A stretch of DNA of 64,000 nt from an uncultured Alphaproteobacteria bacterium (GTDB lineage Bacteria; Pseudomonadota; Alphaproteobacteria; Rhizobiales; Ancalomicrobiaceae): assembly GCA_937892955.1 (NCBI GenBank), contig CALBKH010000089.1:55088-119087 (forward strand). Direction: 5' to 3'. A program made the translations under genes and the position numbers. Of this stretch, positions 50,953 through 59,659 are shown piece by piece (position 1 is the stretch's first letter; each line of letters starts with the position of its first letter). Under the pieces are notes generated by a model. The model did not search any database. It had not been told where the DNA came from and saw nothing but the letters and a program-made list of their open reading frames with translations.

Positions 50953-52109
50953 TGCGGCGGATCGCGCTTCCCGCCCGCCCCGACATGCGAGAGCGTCTGG
51001 CGGCGATCGACTTCGCCTTTCCCGATGTCGGCGGAGAGCCCTACTGGGTCGAAGACGCCCATTACGCCTTCACCCTCGACCAGATCGAGAGCGACATCGA
51101 AGCGCCGACGGAGGTGCTGGGTCGGCTCTGCGAGAGCCTCGTCGATCGGGTGATCGCCGACGAGAAGCTGCTCGCCCGGCTGCGCATCCCGGAACAGGCC
51201 TGGGACCTGATCGCCGAGAGCCGCCGGCGTGACGATCCCACCCTCTACGGCCGCTTCGACTTCGTCTACGACGGCCACGGCCCGGCGAAACTGCTGGAGT
51301 TCAACGCCGACACGCCGACGGCGCTGCACGAGGCGTCGGTCGTGCAGTGGATGTGGCTCTCCGATCAGCTCGAGCGCGGCAAGCTGCGCGAAGGCACCGA
51401 TCAGTTCAATTCGATCCACGAGCGCCTGATCGAGCGCCTCGCTTCGATCGTCCCCGAAGGCCACCTGCATCTGACCGGCCAGACCGAGAGCGTCGAGGAT
51501 ACCGGGACGATCGCCTATCTCGCCGATTGCGCCACGGCGGCCGGGCTCGGCGCGACCATCCTCGACATCGCCGAGGTGGGGCTCGCCGGCGATCGCTTCG
51601 TCGATCTCGACGAGCGGCCGATCGATCGGCTGTTCAAGCTCTACCCCTGGGAATGGCTCTTCGCCGAAGAGTTCGGCCGCACCCCGGCGATGGCGACGAC
51701 CCGATTCGTTGAGCCGCCGTGGCGCGCCATCCTCTCCAACAAGGGCATCCTGCCGCTCCTGTGGGAAATGGCGCCGGGGCACCCCAACCTGCTGCCCGCC
51801 TTCTTCGACGACGACCCGCGAGCCGAGCGTCTGGGCGCCTCGCACGTCCGCAAGCCGCTCTATTCGCGCGAGGGCGGCAACGTCGAACTGGTCGACGGGC
51901 GCGCGCCGGTCGAGCGCACCGGCGGCGACTACGGCGCCGAGGGTTTCGTCGTCCAGGCGGCGCGTCCGCTGCCCAATTTCGACGGCTTCTACCCGGTCCT
52001 CGGCAGCTGGTTGGTCGGCCACCAGCCGTGCGGTCTCGGCATCCGCGAGGACTTCACGCGGATCACCACCGACCGCTCGCGCTTCCTGCCGCACATCATT
52101 CTCGCCTGA
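50952..52109 (+). CDS. YgiC/YjfC-like ATP-grasp protein (glutathionylspermidine synthase family)
   Basis: A 385-residue ATP-grasp peptide ligase homologous to the synthetase half of glutathionylspermidine synthase. LYGRFDFVYDGHGPAKLLEF, NADTPTALHEASVVQW, YPWEWLFAEEFGR, ILSNKGILPLLWEMAPGHPN and KPLYSREGGNV belong to that domain. YgiC-type proteins lack the amidase half, and their substrate has not been established to my knowledge. GGAGG precedes the ATG, which overlaps the YgiB-like stop by one base. Completes the three-gene operon. Confidence 0.88.
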   Translation: MRRIALPARPDMRERLAAIDFAFPDVGGEPYWVEDAHYAFTLDQIESDIEAPTEVLGRLCESLVDRVIADEKLLARLRIPEQAWDLIAESRRRDDPTLYGRFDFVYDGHGPAKLLEFNADTPTALHEASVVQWMWLSDQLERGKLREGTDQFNSIHERLIERLASIVPEGHLHLTGQTESVEDTGTIAYLADCATAAGLGATILDIAEVGLAGDRFVDLDERPIDRLFKLYPWEWLFAEEFGRTPAMATTRFVEPPWRAILSNKGILPLLWEMAPGHPNLLPAFFDDDPRAERLGASHVRKPLYSREGGNVELVDGRAPVERTGGDYGAEGFVVQAARPLPNFDGFYPVLGSWLVGHQPCGLGIREDFTRITTDRSRFLPHIILA

Positions 52110-52206
52110 CCCCGGCGACCACCCTTCCGCCTGAAATGCAAAGGAATATTAACCTTAACCGACTGTAATCGGTGGCGTCTCGAAACCCAGGACGAGCCGC
52201 CTCGCG

Positions 52207-53520
52207 ATGACCTCTCCGGACGACCATCCCCGCCCCTTCGGACGCCGCAAGGAACGCCATCGGGTCACGATCGTCCACGGCGACCGTGTCCGCGCCTTCC
52301 AGATCGACATGGGGTGGCTGACCGCGGGTGCGGCGGTCGTCGGCGTCTTCTCCCTCGCCTACGTCGCGGCCACCGGCTACCTCTTCTTCCGGGACGACAT
52401 CCTCAACGGCGCCATCTCGCGTCAGGTCCGACAGGCTCGGGCCTACGAGGACCGGGTGGCGACACTGCGGGCCGAGATCGACCGGATCAACGGGCGCCAG
52501 TTGATGGATCAGGAGGCCTTCGAGGCCAAGATCGACACCCTGCTCAAGCGTCAGGCGACCCTCGGCGAAGCCCAGTCGCGCATCGGCGCTCTGGTCGACC
52601 GGGCCGCGGCGGCCGGCGTACGCCTCGTGCCGGGGCCGGCGACCGGGTCGGTCACGCCGATCGACCAGCCGCTCGATGCGGTGGTCCCCAGCGTCGATGC
52701 CGCCCGGCCGAAGGCGCCGCCGCCGCTCGACGTCGACCGCTTCGCCACGCCGCTGCGCTCGTCGTGGAACTTCCCCTTCGTGTCGCCCGCGCATGCCGGC
52801 ATCGCGGTGCGTGGCGCGTCGGTCGGTCTCAGGATCGCCGAGGTCGAGAAGACGCTCGACGGATTCGAGCGCCTGCAGAGCCGGACGTTGAGCGATCTCG
52901 CGCGCCTCGCCGAAGCCGACGTCACCAAGGCCGGGCGGCTCCTCGGCCGCCTCGGTTTCCGCGTCGCCGATGCGCCCCATCCCAAGCCGAAGCCGACGGG
53001 CGGCGAAGCCGTCGGCGGCCCGTTCGTTCCTTTCGATGCGACTGATGCCGCGGAGCGTGCCGATGTCGCTCTCACCCGCCTCGACCGGATCCGGCGCGCC
53101 GCCGCCCGCCTGCCACTCGGTCGGCCGATCCGGGGCGACACCACGACGACGTCGAATTTCGGCAGCCGCATCGATCCCTTCCTCGGCACGCCGGCCCTCC
53201 ACACCGGGATGGACTTCCGCGCCGAGACCGGCGATCCGGTCCACGTCACCGGACCCGGCACGGTGGTCGCGGCGGGGGGCATGGGTGGGTACGGCCTCTG
53301 TGTCGACGTCGACCACGGCAACGGCGTCGTCACCCGCTACGGCCATCTGTCGCGCATCTCGGTCGAAAAGGGCCGTTCGTTGAAGGCGGGCGACGTCGTC
53401 GGTCTCGCCGGCTCCACCGGCCGTTCCACCGGGCCGCATCTCCACTACGAGACCCGCGTCGCCGGCGATCCGGTCGACCCCGGCCCGTGGCTCGAAGCCG
53501 GGCGCGAACTCGGATTCTGA
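52207..53520 (+). CDS. M23-family peptidoglycan endopeptidase with coiled coil
   Basis: Envelope protein of 437 residues. One membrane span near 36-60 (LTAGAAVVGVFSLAYVAATG), a coiled coil near 75-135, and a C-terminal LytM domain. The zinc ligands are intact: His and Asp in HTGMDFRAETGDPV and the HxH of GPHLHYE, so it should be an active endopeptidase, unlike EnvC/NlpD activators. The same layout is common for rhizobial division and growth-related M23 proteins. The 97-bp gap upstream contains an AT-rich stretch (AATATTAACCTTAACC) likely part of the promoter. Confidence 0.92.
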   Translation: MTSPDDHPRPFGRRKERHRVTIVHGDRVRAFQIDMGWLTAGAAVVGVFSLAYVAATGYLFFRDDILNGAISRQVRQARAYEDRVATLRAEIDRINGRQLMDQEAFEAKIDTLLKRQATLGEAQSRIGALVDRAAAAGVRLVPGPATGSVTPIDQPLDAVVPSVDAARPKAPPPLDVDRFATPLRSSWNFPFVSPAHAGIAVRGASVGLRIAEVEKTLDGFERLQSRTLSDLARLAEADVTKAGRLLGRLGFRVADAPHPKPKPTGGEAVGGPFVPFDATDAAERADVALTRLDRIRRAAARLPLGRPIRGDTTTTSNFGSRIDPFLGTPALHTGMDFRAETGDPVHVTGPGTVVAAGGMGGYGLCVDVDHGNGVVTRYGHLSRISVEKGRSLKAGDVVGLAGSTGRSTGPHLHYETRVAGDPVDPGPWLEAGRELGF

Positions 53521-53553
53521 GACGCGTCGCGCGACACCGGAGCGGACGGGCGC

Positions 53554-53820
53554 TCAGCGATAGCGATAGGCGACGATCTGGGGATGCGTTGCGGTGCCGT
53601 CGGGGCTCGAGACGATCCATTTGGCGCCATCGGACTCGCAATCGACGATGAAGGAGCCGAGCGCCTTCTTCTGCTTGCGGTCGCTGCCGAACCATTTGGC
53701 CGCGCGCTCGAAGACGAACTTCTCCGATTTCACCGCGATGCCGCAGACCGAGACCTCGCCGGCTGCCGGCATGGTGACGAGGATCGAGCCCAGAGCTGCG
53801 AGACCGCCGATGCGGATCAT
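53554..53820 (-). CDS. Small secreted hypothetical protein
   Basis: An 88-residue protein with signal peptide to about MPAAG (residue 20), two Cys (VCGIAV, VDCESD) that could form one disulfide, and a basic middle. AGGGAG before the ATG and codon use like the neighbours support a real gene. Not assigned to a family. Upstream of and convergent with the M23 gene; downstream of nothing obvious. Confidence 0.65.
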   Translation of the reverse strand: MIRIGGLAALGSILVTMPAAGEVSVCGIAVKSEKFVFERAAKWFGSDRKQKKALGSFIVDCESDGAKWIVSSPDGTATHPQIVAYRYR

Positions 53821-53893
53821 GGGGGCACTCCCTCTGCTGGTTCGTTCATCCTGGCCCCGGGGCGACCCGGCCGCAAGGCCGTCCGCGAAATCC

Positions 53894-54706
53894 TCAGGCG
53901 GTGGCGAGCCATGTCCAGGCCAGAAGCACCACGCCGAGGGCGATGCGATACCAGGCGAAGACGCTCAGGGTGTGGTGGGCGACGTAGCGGATCAGGAACT
54001 TCACCACGACGATCGCCGAGACGAAGGCGGTGACGAAGCCGACGACGATGGTGACGAAGTCGCCGAAGCTGAGCGACGCCCCGTTCTTGGCGAGATCGAG
54101 CACCGTCGCGCCGAGCATGGTCGGCATGGCGAGGAAGAAGGAGAACTCGGTCGCCGCCGTGCGGCTGGCGCCGAACACCATGCCGCCGACGATGGTCGCG
54201 CCCGAGCGCGACACGCCGGGGATCATCGAGACCACCTGGGCGAGGCCGATGCCGAAGGCCTGGAACCAGCCGATCTCTTCCATCGTCCGCGAGGCGATCG
54301 GCCTTTCGCGGCGCTCCACCCACAGGATGATCAGACCGCCGACGACCAGCGAGATCGACACGACGGTCGGATTGAACAGAACCGCCTTGATCGTCTTGAT
54401 GAACAGGATGCCGAAGACGACCGACGGCAGGAAGGCGACGAGCACCACCCCGGCGAAGCGTAGCGCCGCCGGATCGCGCGCCAGGACGCCGCGCACCAGG
54501 GTCAGGATCTTCTCGCGGTAGAGCCAGCACACCGCCAGGATGGCGCCGAGCTGGATCACCACCTCGAAGACCTTGCCCGAGCCGGAGTAGAAATTCAGCC
54601 AATCGCCGGCGAGGATCAGATGGCCGGTCGAGGACACCGGCAGGAATTCGGTCAGTCCTTCGACGATGCCGAGGACGAAGGCCTTGATCAGATGAACGAG
54701 TTCCAT
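53894..54706 (-). CDS. uppP: Undecaprenyl-diphosphatase UppP (BacA)
   Basis: Recycles undecaprenyl pyrophosphate to the monophosphate carrier for peptidoglycan and polysaccharide synthesis. The 270-residue inner-membrane protein has about eight spans and both catalytic motifs: EGLTEFLPVSSTGHLIL near residues 17-33 and MIPGVSRSGATIVGG near 160-175. Lies after the structured repeat that follows prfB, on the same strand, with its own 180-bp leader region. Confidence 0.97.
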   Translation of the reverse strand: MELVHLIKAFVLGIVEGLTEFLPVSSTGHLILAGDWLNFYSGSGKVFEVVIQLGAILAVCWLYREKILTLVRGVLARDPAALRFAGVVLVAFLPSVVFGILFIKTIKAVLFNPTVVSISLVVGGLIILWVERRERPIASRTMEEIGWFQAFGIGLAQVVSMIPGVSRSGATIVGGMVFGASRTAATEFSFFLAMPTMLGATVLDLAKNGASLSFGDFVTIVVGFVTAFVSAIVVVKFLIRYVAHHTLSVFAWYRIALGVVLLAWTWLATA

Positions 54707-54884
54707 GGGCGCCCCCGGCTGCGTCGCGTGACCGACGTCGGGAGACGACGGTCTCCCCCGGGATCGCCCCGCCCGGCGGACCCCGTCCCTCGTCTCTAAC
54801 GCGAAATGTTTGTCGAATTCTCACCCGGCGGGGGCGCCGTGGCCGGAAAAGCCGGCCGCGGGCGCTTTCGTGCGTCTTCGCCTC

Positions 54885-55012
54885 ATACTGGGCTCATGAA
54901 ATTCGGACTCGTCCGAGTTTCATGAGCGTCACGGCCTGGCCGGCCGACGCCCGTTCGGGCTTGCCTTCGCCGACGATGTTTCGAAAAGGTCGAAACATCG
55001 TCGGCTCGGTAT
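54885..55012. repeat. Structured intergenic repeat, copy 2 (128 bp, inverted relative to copy 1)
   Basis: Same element as at 26864-26991, in opposite orientation. Hairpins: 17-bp arms 54892-54908 / 54911-54927 with one G-T pair, and a perfect 16-bp stem 54969-54984 / 54990-55005 with a 5-base loop. Two base pairs of the 17-bp hairpin differ from copy 1 on both arms (G-C to C-G and G-C to A-T), which preserves pairing. The end of the element overlaps the prfB stop codon by one base, so it lies exactly at the prfB 3' end and could serve as its terminator. Confidence 0.85.
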
Positions 55013-56143
55013 CAGTCGATGTCGGCGACCGCGTCGACCGAGCCGCCCTTCACCCGGGCGGCGAGCGAGGCCTCCATGAAGGCGTCGAGGTCGCCGTCGA
55101 GGACGCGCTGCGGATCGGTGGTCTGCACGCCGGTCCGGAGGTCCTTGACCATCTGGTAGGGCTGCAGGACGTAGGAGCGGATCTGGTGGCCCCAGCCGAT
55201 GTCGGTCTTGGCGGCGGCTTCGGCGTTGGCCTTGGCCTCGCGCTTCTCCAGTTCGACCTCGTAGAGGCGCGACCTCAGCATCTCCCAGGCCTTGGCCCGG
55301 TTCTTGTGCTGCGAGCGCTCGGCCTGACAGGCGACCGCGATGCCGGTCGGAATGTGGGTCAGGCGCACCGCCGAGTCGGTGGTGTTGACGTGCTGGCCGC
55401 CGGCGCCGGACGAGCGATAGGTGTCGACCCGCACATCCGATTCCGGGATGTCGATGTCGATACTGTCGTCGACCACCGGGTAGACCCAGGCCGAGGCGAA
55501 GGACGTGTGGCGCCGCGCCGCCGAATCGTACGGCGAGATGCGGACCAGACGGTGGACCCCCGACTCGGTCTTGAGCCAACCGTAGGCGGCCTCGCCCTTG
55601 ATGATATAGGTGACGGACTTGAGACCCGCCTCTTCGCCCTCCGAGGCTTCGACCACTTCGACCTTGTAGCCGCGCCGTTCGGCCCAGCGCACGTACATGC
55701 GCGCCAGCATCTCGGCCCAGTCCTGGGACTCGGTGCCGCCGGCGCCCGCGTGGATTTCGAGATAGGTGTCGTTGCCGTCGGCTTCGCCGGAGAGCAACGC
55801 GTCGACCTGACGCTTGGCGACGTCGACGCCGAGCTGCTTCAGCGCGTTCTCCGCTTCCGCCACGACCTCGGCGTCGTCTTCCATCTCACCGAGTTCGAGC
55901 AGCCCGACGTTGTCGTCGAGGTCGCGGGTGATGCCCTGGACGATGTCGACCGATTTCGCCAGCTGATCGCGTTCGCGCATCAGCTTCTGAGCCCGGGTCG
56001 GGTCGTTCCACAGATCGGGAGATTCGGAGAGCGCGTTGAGCTCGTCCAGTCGTTTCAGAGCGACATCCCAGTCAAAGATGCCTCCTCAGCAGGCTGAGAG
56101 CCTGCTGGATCTCGTCCACGACGGACTGGATCTCTGCCTTCAT
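55012..56143 (-). CDS. prfB: Peptide chain release factor 2, with programmed +1 frameshift
   Basis: Releases polypeptides at UGA and UAA. The start ATG (56143) opens a 23-codon frame MKAEIQSVVDEIQQALSLLR... that ends CTT TGA; the AGGAGG three bases before CTT and the C after TGA make the classical RF2 frameshift site. Skipping T56074 continues as DWDVALKRLDELN to the end, 376 residues in all. GTESQDWAEMLARMY, the tripeptide SPF-equivalent region (here SPYDSAARRHTSF is nearby) and the catalytic RSSGAGGQHVN are present. Low RF2 promotes frameshifting and restores RF2. Naive gene calls give only the second frame, starting at 55980. Confidence 0.95.
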
Positions 56144-56266
56144 CGGACTTCACCTTCGTGATCTCGGCCTCGGCGGCGAGCGCCCCGGGCGATGGGCGCG
56201 GACCATACCGAGGCGGGTCGGTGGTGTAAACGTCGAAAGACACCGGTCGGGTACCCCGGGAATCGA

Positions 56267-56295
56267 ACCGCCGCCCGGGGGGAGCGGGCGGCGGT
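56267..56295 (-). terminator. Hairpin after the membrane chemoreceptor gene
   Basis: Perfect 11-bp inverted repeat (ACCGCCGCCCG / CGGGCGGCGGT) with a 7-base loop, 22 bp after the chemoreceptor stop, followed on the minus strand by TTCGATT. Separates the taxis pair from prfB. Confidence 0.55.
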
Positions 56296-56316
56296 CGTCT
56301 CTGCGGCAGGACCGGA

Positions 56317-57645
56317 TCAGGCGGCGCTGCGAGATCCTTGCGCGACTTCGCGGGCGCTCATCAGGAAGCGGCGCACCGAGTCCTGCAGACGCTCGGTCTG
56401 GTGCGCCAGATCGTCGGACGCGCCGGCGACGTCGGCCGCGGCGCGCCCGGTGGCGCCGGCGGCGGCGACCACCGTGGTGACGTTGGCGGAGACGTCGTCG
56501 GTGGCGGTGGAGGCCATCTGCATCGAGCGAGAGATCTCGTGGGTGGCCGAGATCTGCTGCTGCACGGCCGCGGAGATCGCCGCCGCCGCGGCGCCGATCT
56601 CGTCGATGACGCCGGTGATGCCGGAGATCGACTGCATGCAGCGGTCGGCGCGCGATTCCACCGCGCGGATGCGATCGGCGATCGCGTCGGTGGCGGTGGC
56701 GGTCTGATCGGCCAGCGCCTTGACCTCGATGGCGACCACGCCGAAGCCCTTGCCGGCCTCGCCGGCGCGGGCCGCCTCGATGGTGGCGTTGAGGGCGAGG
56801 AGCTTGGTCTGCTCGGCGACCTGACGGATCAGATCGAGGACGCCGACGATGTCGCCGACCGCATGGGTCAGGTCGGCGATCGCTTCACGCGAGTCGGTCG
56901 CCTGATGATGAGCGTGGTCGGAGACGATGCGGGCGCGTTCGGCCTGCTGGGCGATGTCCTCGACCGCCGCGGTCAATTCTTCGGTCGCCGCCGCCACCGT
57001 CGCCACGGTCACCGAGGTCTCCTCGGCCGCGGCCCCGATGGTGGTGGTGCGGTGTTCGGTGTCGTCGGCGGAGGAGCGCATCTGGTCGGCCGAACGCGAC
57101 AGACCGTGCACCGCCTCGCCGAGCGACCCGGTGACGCCGCCGATCGTGTCCTCGAACTCGCGCATCACCCGGCCGAAGCCGCGCAGACGCCCTTCGATCG
57201 CCGACACCGCCTCGTTCATGGTGCGCGAGGCGAGACCGTAGGTTCCGACCATGCCGGTCTCGATGATGCGGCGATGGTTCTTGCCGTCGCGGACGCAGCC
57301 GAGCGTCGCCCGCGCCTCGCGGACGAAGGCGTCGGAGACGTCGAGGATGCGGTTGGTGTCGTTGGCCAGACGCGCGATGTCGCCGGCGTCGTCGAGCAGG
57401 ATGACGCGCGCTTCGAGATCACCCTTGGCGGCCTTGACCAACACTTGCGAAATTTCGGCGATCGACCGCCGGGCGCGGCGCAGCAGCACCAGTCCGAGCA
57501 CCGACAGGGTCGTCATGAAGATCAGCATGCCGGCATTGCGCCAATTGATGTCGACGGTGACGTGCAGCACCGAGCCGATCATCATCAGCGCCGTCAGACC
57601 GGCGAAGACCCACTCAGCGCGTGAGAGAGAAGACGAATTCGTCAT
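56317..57645 (-). CDS. Membrane chemoreceptor without periplasmic domain (CetA/Aer-like output half)
   Basis: A 442-residue methyl-accepting protein. Two closely spaced membrane spans (about 11-28 and 38-55) leave a loop of only some nine residues outside, then a HAMP-like stretch (LLRRARRSIAEISQVLVKAA) and the signalling hairpin with tip EQTKLLALNATIEAARAGEAG and GFGVVAIEVKALADQT. It has no sensor of its own. The ATG lies inside the end of the PAS gene (32-bp overlap), with AAGGGA as site. Layout resembles CetA of Campylobacter, which signals for the PAS protein CetB. Confidence 0.9.
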   Translation of the reverse strand: MTNSSSLSRAEWVFAGLTALMMIGSVLHVTVDINWRNAGMLIFMTTLSVLGLVLLRRARRSIAEISQVLVKAAKGDLEARVILLDDAGDIARLANDTNRILDVSDAFVREARATLGCVRDGKNHRRIIETGMVGTYGLASRTMNEAVSAIEGRLRGFGRVMREFEDTIGGVTGSLGEAVHGLSRSADQMRSSADDTEHRTTTIGAAAEETSVTVATVAAATEELTAAVEDIAQQAERARIVSDHAHHQATDSREAIADLTHAVGDIVGVLDLIRQVAEQTKLLALNATIEAARAGEAGKGFGVVAIEVKALADQTATATDAIADRIRAVESRADRCMQSISGITGVIDEIGAAAAAISAAVQQQISATHEISRSMQMASTATDDVSANVTTVVAAAGATGRAAADVAGASDDLAHQTERLQDSVRRFLMSAREVAQGSRSAA

Positions 57646-58201
57646 AGGACATTCCCTTGTCACGCAGAAGCTCGAGGACGGCGGTGAAGGAGGCCTGGAG
57701 ACCGGAGGCGCGATCGCTCGCCTGATCTTCGATGGCCTTGAGCGAGGCATAGAGCGGCTTCACCACTTCGAGTGCCGCCTTCTCGGGGACGCGTCGATTG
57801 GAATGGAAGCCGGTGATGCCACCGTCGACGGTGAAGGTCGGCGTGACGTGGGCGAAGACCCAGTAGTGGTCGCCGGTGACCGACATGTTGAGCACATAGG
57901 CGAAGATCTCGTTGCCCTCGAGCAACGTGTCCCACAGGAGCTTGAACACCGCGCGCGGCATGTCGGGATGGCGGATGACGGAATGCGGAGCGCCGATCGC
58001 CTGCGCCTCGGTGATCCCCGCCAGTTCGAGGAAGATGTCGTTGGCGTAGGTGATGATTCCCTTCGTGTCGGTCTTCGACACGATCACGTCGTCCGGATGA
58101 AAGGTCCTCTCGACGCCCGTCGGCCTCACCACCGACGCGAATTTCTGGCGTATCGGTCCAGTCGCCGCGCCGCTTCCCTTTCGCCACAACCCCTGAAGCA
58201 T
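57614..58201 (-). CDS. Aer-like PAS sensor protein (CetB-like)
   Basis: A 195-residue soluble protein with one PAS domain of the Aer type. DVIVSKTDTKGIITYANDIF opens the fold; VIRHPDMPRAVFKLLWDTL carries Arg77, His78, Asp80 and Trp90, positions tied to FAD binding in E. coli Aer; GDHYWVFAHVTPTF and VKPLYASLKAIE are also Aer-like. No membrane anchor or signalling hairpin. A very strong GGGAGGAGAGGA site precedes the ATG. Overlaps the receptor gene downstream by 32 bp, so sensor and transmitter are made as a pair, presumably for redox or oxygen taxis. Confidence 0.9.
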   Translation of the reverse strand: MLQGLWRKGSGAATGPIRQKFASVVRPTGVERTFHPDDVIVSKTDTKGIITYANDIFLELAGITEAQAIGAPHSVIRHPDMPRAVFKLLWDTLLEGNEIFAYVLNMSVTGDHYWVFAHVTPTFTVDGGITGFHSNRRVPEKAALEVVKPLYASLKAIEDQASDRASGLQASFTAVLELLRDKGMSYDEFVFSLTR

Positions 58202-58591
58202 CCTCTCCTCCCGATGACATGACCGTCACAATCTGATCGGAGGATGATGAATTTTTCGATAACGCTCCCCTCGCGTCATGCGTCGATCCGAAACGTTTAG
58301 GATCAAAAGCGATACACAATTCGCCGTACTCGATCATCGGAAATAGTATCCGAAGTACATGAAATATGCAAAAAGCTATATCTAATCGTATTCTTATACT
58401 GCCATAATTGCACGGTGTAGTTGACACATGTGTCACACATGGTGAATGTGCCATATTTATGTGCATAATGTCTACAATTATTGCAGTTACTACATGCGAT
58501 TGAGCGTCACACGCGGCCGTCACGACATGGCGGCGGCTTTGGTATGGTAGTTGTTCCCGCCGTTGCTCGATCGTTCATCACGGGATTGAAA
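58202..58591. other. AT-rich intergenic region with nested palindromes
   Basis: About 390 bp without a gene, between the cobC end and the PAS gene start. By hand count 58321-58500 holds 67 G/C of 180, far below the surrounding sequence. It contains the perfect palindrome TGACACATGTGTCA (58422-58435) and an overlapping-spaced inverted repeat CACAT-N5-ATGTG (58436-58450), with another ATGTG at 58459. Probably the control region of the taxis pair, or a foreign remnant. Confidence 0.6.
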
Positions 58592-59659
58592 TTACCCTGC
58601 GTAATCTGATCGCGCCCGCTGTTGCGACGAGGCCGAACGGAGTGCCGCTTCCAGTCGCGTCCAGGCCGCCGCCTCGCCGGGAAGTCCCAATCTGAGCAGG
58701 TCGGGGGCGTGCGGAAAGCGTCGGACGTGGATCCCGGCTTCAGCCAGGTGTTCGGCGAATCGCTCCGCGTTCGAGCTGCGGATCAGGCGGTACAGAGGCG
58801 TTCCACCGACGGTCGGGCAGCCGGCCGCCGTGGTGAGCGCATCGAGCCGATCGGCATCCCGCTTCAATCGTGCGACCGCCGCTTCGAGCCAAGGCCGATC
58901 CGCCAACGCGGCGCGGCCGATCGCGATCGCCGGGCCCGAGACCGCCCATGGCCCGAAGGCAGCGCGCATCGACCGGGTGAAATCGGCGTCGCCGAGGCAG
59001 AAGCCGAGGCGGAGGCCGGCGAGACCCCAGGTCTTGCCGAAGGAGCGCAACACGATCGCGCGACCCATCGGCAGCCGCGGGGCGAGGCTCGCGCCCTCCT
59101 CCATCACGTCGACGAAGGCCTCGTCGACGATCAGTCGCCGCCCCGCCGCCGCCATGTCGAGCGCCAGGGCCGCGAGTTCGTCGGTCGAGACCATGCGGCC
59201 GTCGGGGTTGTTGGGATTGACCAGGAGACCGATGTCGAAGCGCGCCAGATCGGTCGCCCGCTCGACGATCTCCACCTCACGTCCGGCTTCGCGCCATACC
59301 CGCGCATGTTCCTGATAGGTGAAGCCGAGGATGCCGACGCGGGCGCCGGCGAGGAGGCGCGGCAACATCTGGATCGCCGCCTGGGTGCCGGGCGTCGCGG
59401 CGACGTGAAATCGGTCGTGGGCGCCGTAGGCCTCCGCCGCGACACGTTCGAGGTCCGACACCTCCGCCGCCTCCGGCAGCCGCGTCCAGGCCTCGGCCGG
59501 GATCGGCGGGATCGGATAGGGACAGGGATTGATGCCGGTGGACAGGTCGATCCACGGCTCGGGCGCATCGGGAAAGCGGTTACGAACTTGCGCGAGGTCG
59601 CCGCCGTGATAGACGGGGCTCGCGTCCGTTCCCGCCCACCGGTTGCCGCTCGGTTCCAT
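58592..59659 (-). CDS. cobC: Threonine-phosphate decarboxylase (CobC; CobD in Salmonella naming)
   Basis: PLP enzyme of 355 residues, class I/II aminotransferase fold, that makes (R)-1-aminopropan-2-yl phosphate for the cobalamin lower loop. YHGGDLAQVRNRFPDAPEPW and DLSTGINPCPYP are typical of the N-terminus, NPNNPDGRMVS and VDEAFVDVME lie in the core, and the PLP lysine is in LRSFGKTWGLAGLRLGF. Start placed at the ATG giving EPSGNRWAG; an in-frame ATG at 59686 adds nine residues. Its CAT overlaps the divergent cbiB ATG. Located with cbiB, whose product uses the compound it makes. Confidence 0.92.
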   Translation of the reverse strand: MEPSGNRWAGTDASPVYHGGDLAQVRNRFPDAPEPWIDLSTGINPCPYPIPPIPAEAWTRLPEAAEVSDLERVAAEAYGAHDRFHVAATPGTQAAIQMLPRLLAGARVGILGFTYQEHARVWREAGREVEIVERATDLARFDIGLLVNPNNPDGRMVSTDELAALALDMAAAGRRLIVDEAFVDVMEEGASLAPRLPMGRAIVLRSFGKTWGLAGLRLGFCLGDADFTRSMRAAFGPWAVSGPAIAIGRAALADRPWLEAAVARLKRDADRLDALTTAAGCPTVGGTPLYRLIRSSNAERFAEHLAEAGIHVRRFPHAPDLLRLGLPGEAAAWTRLEAALRSASSQQRARSDYAG

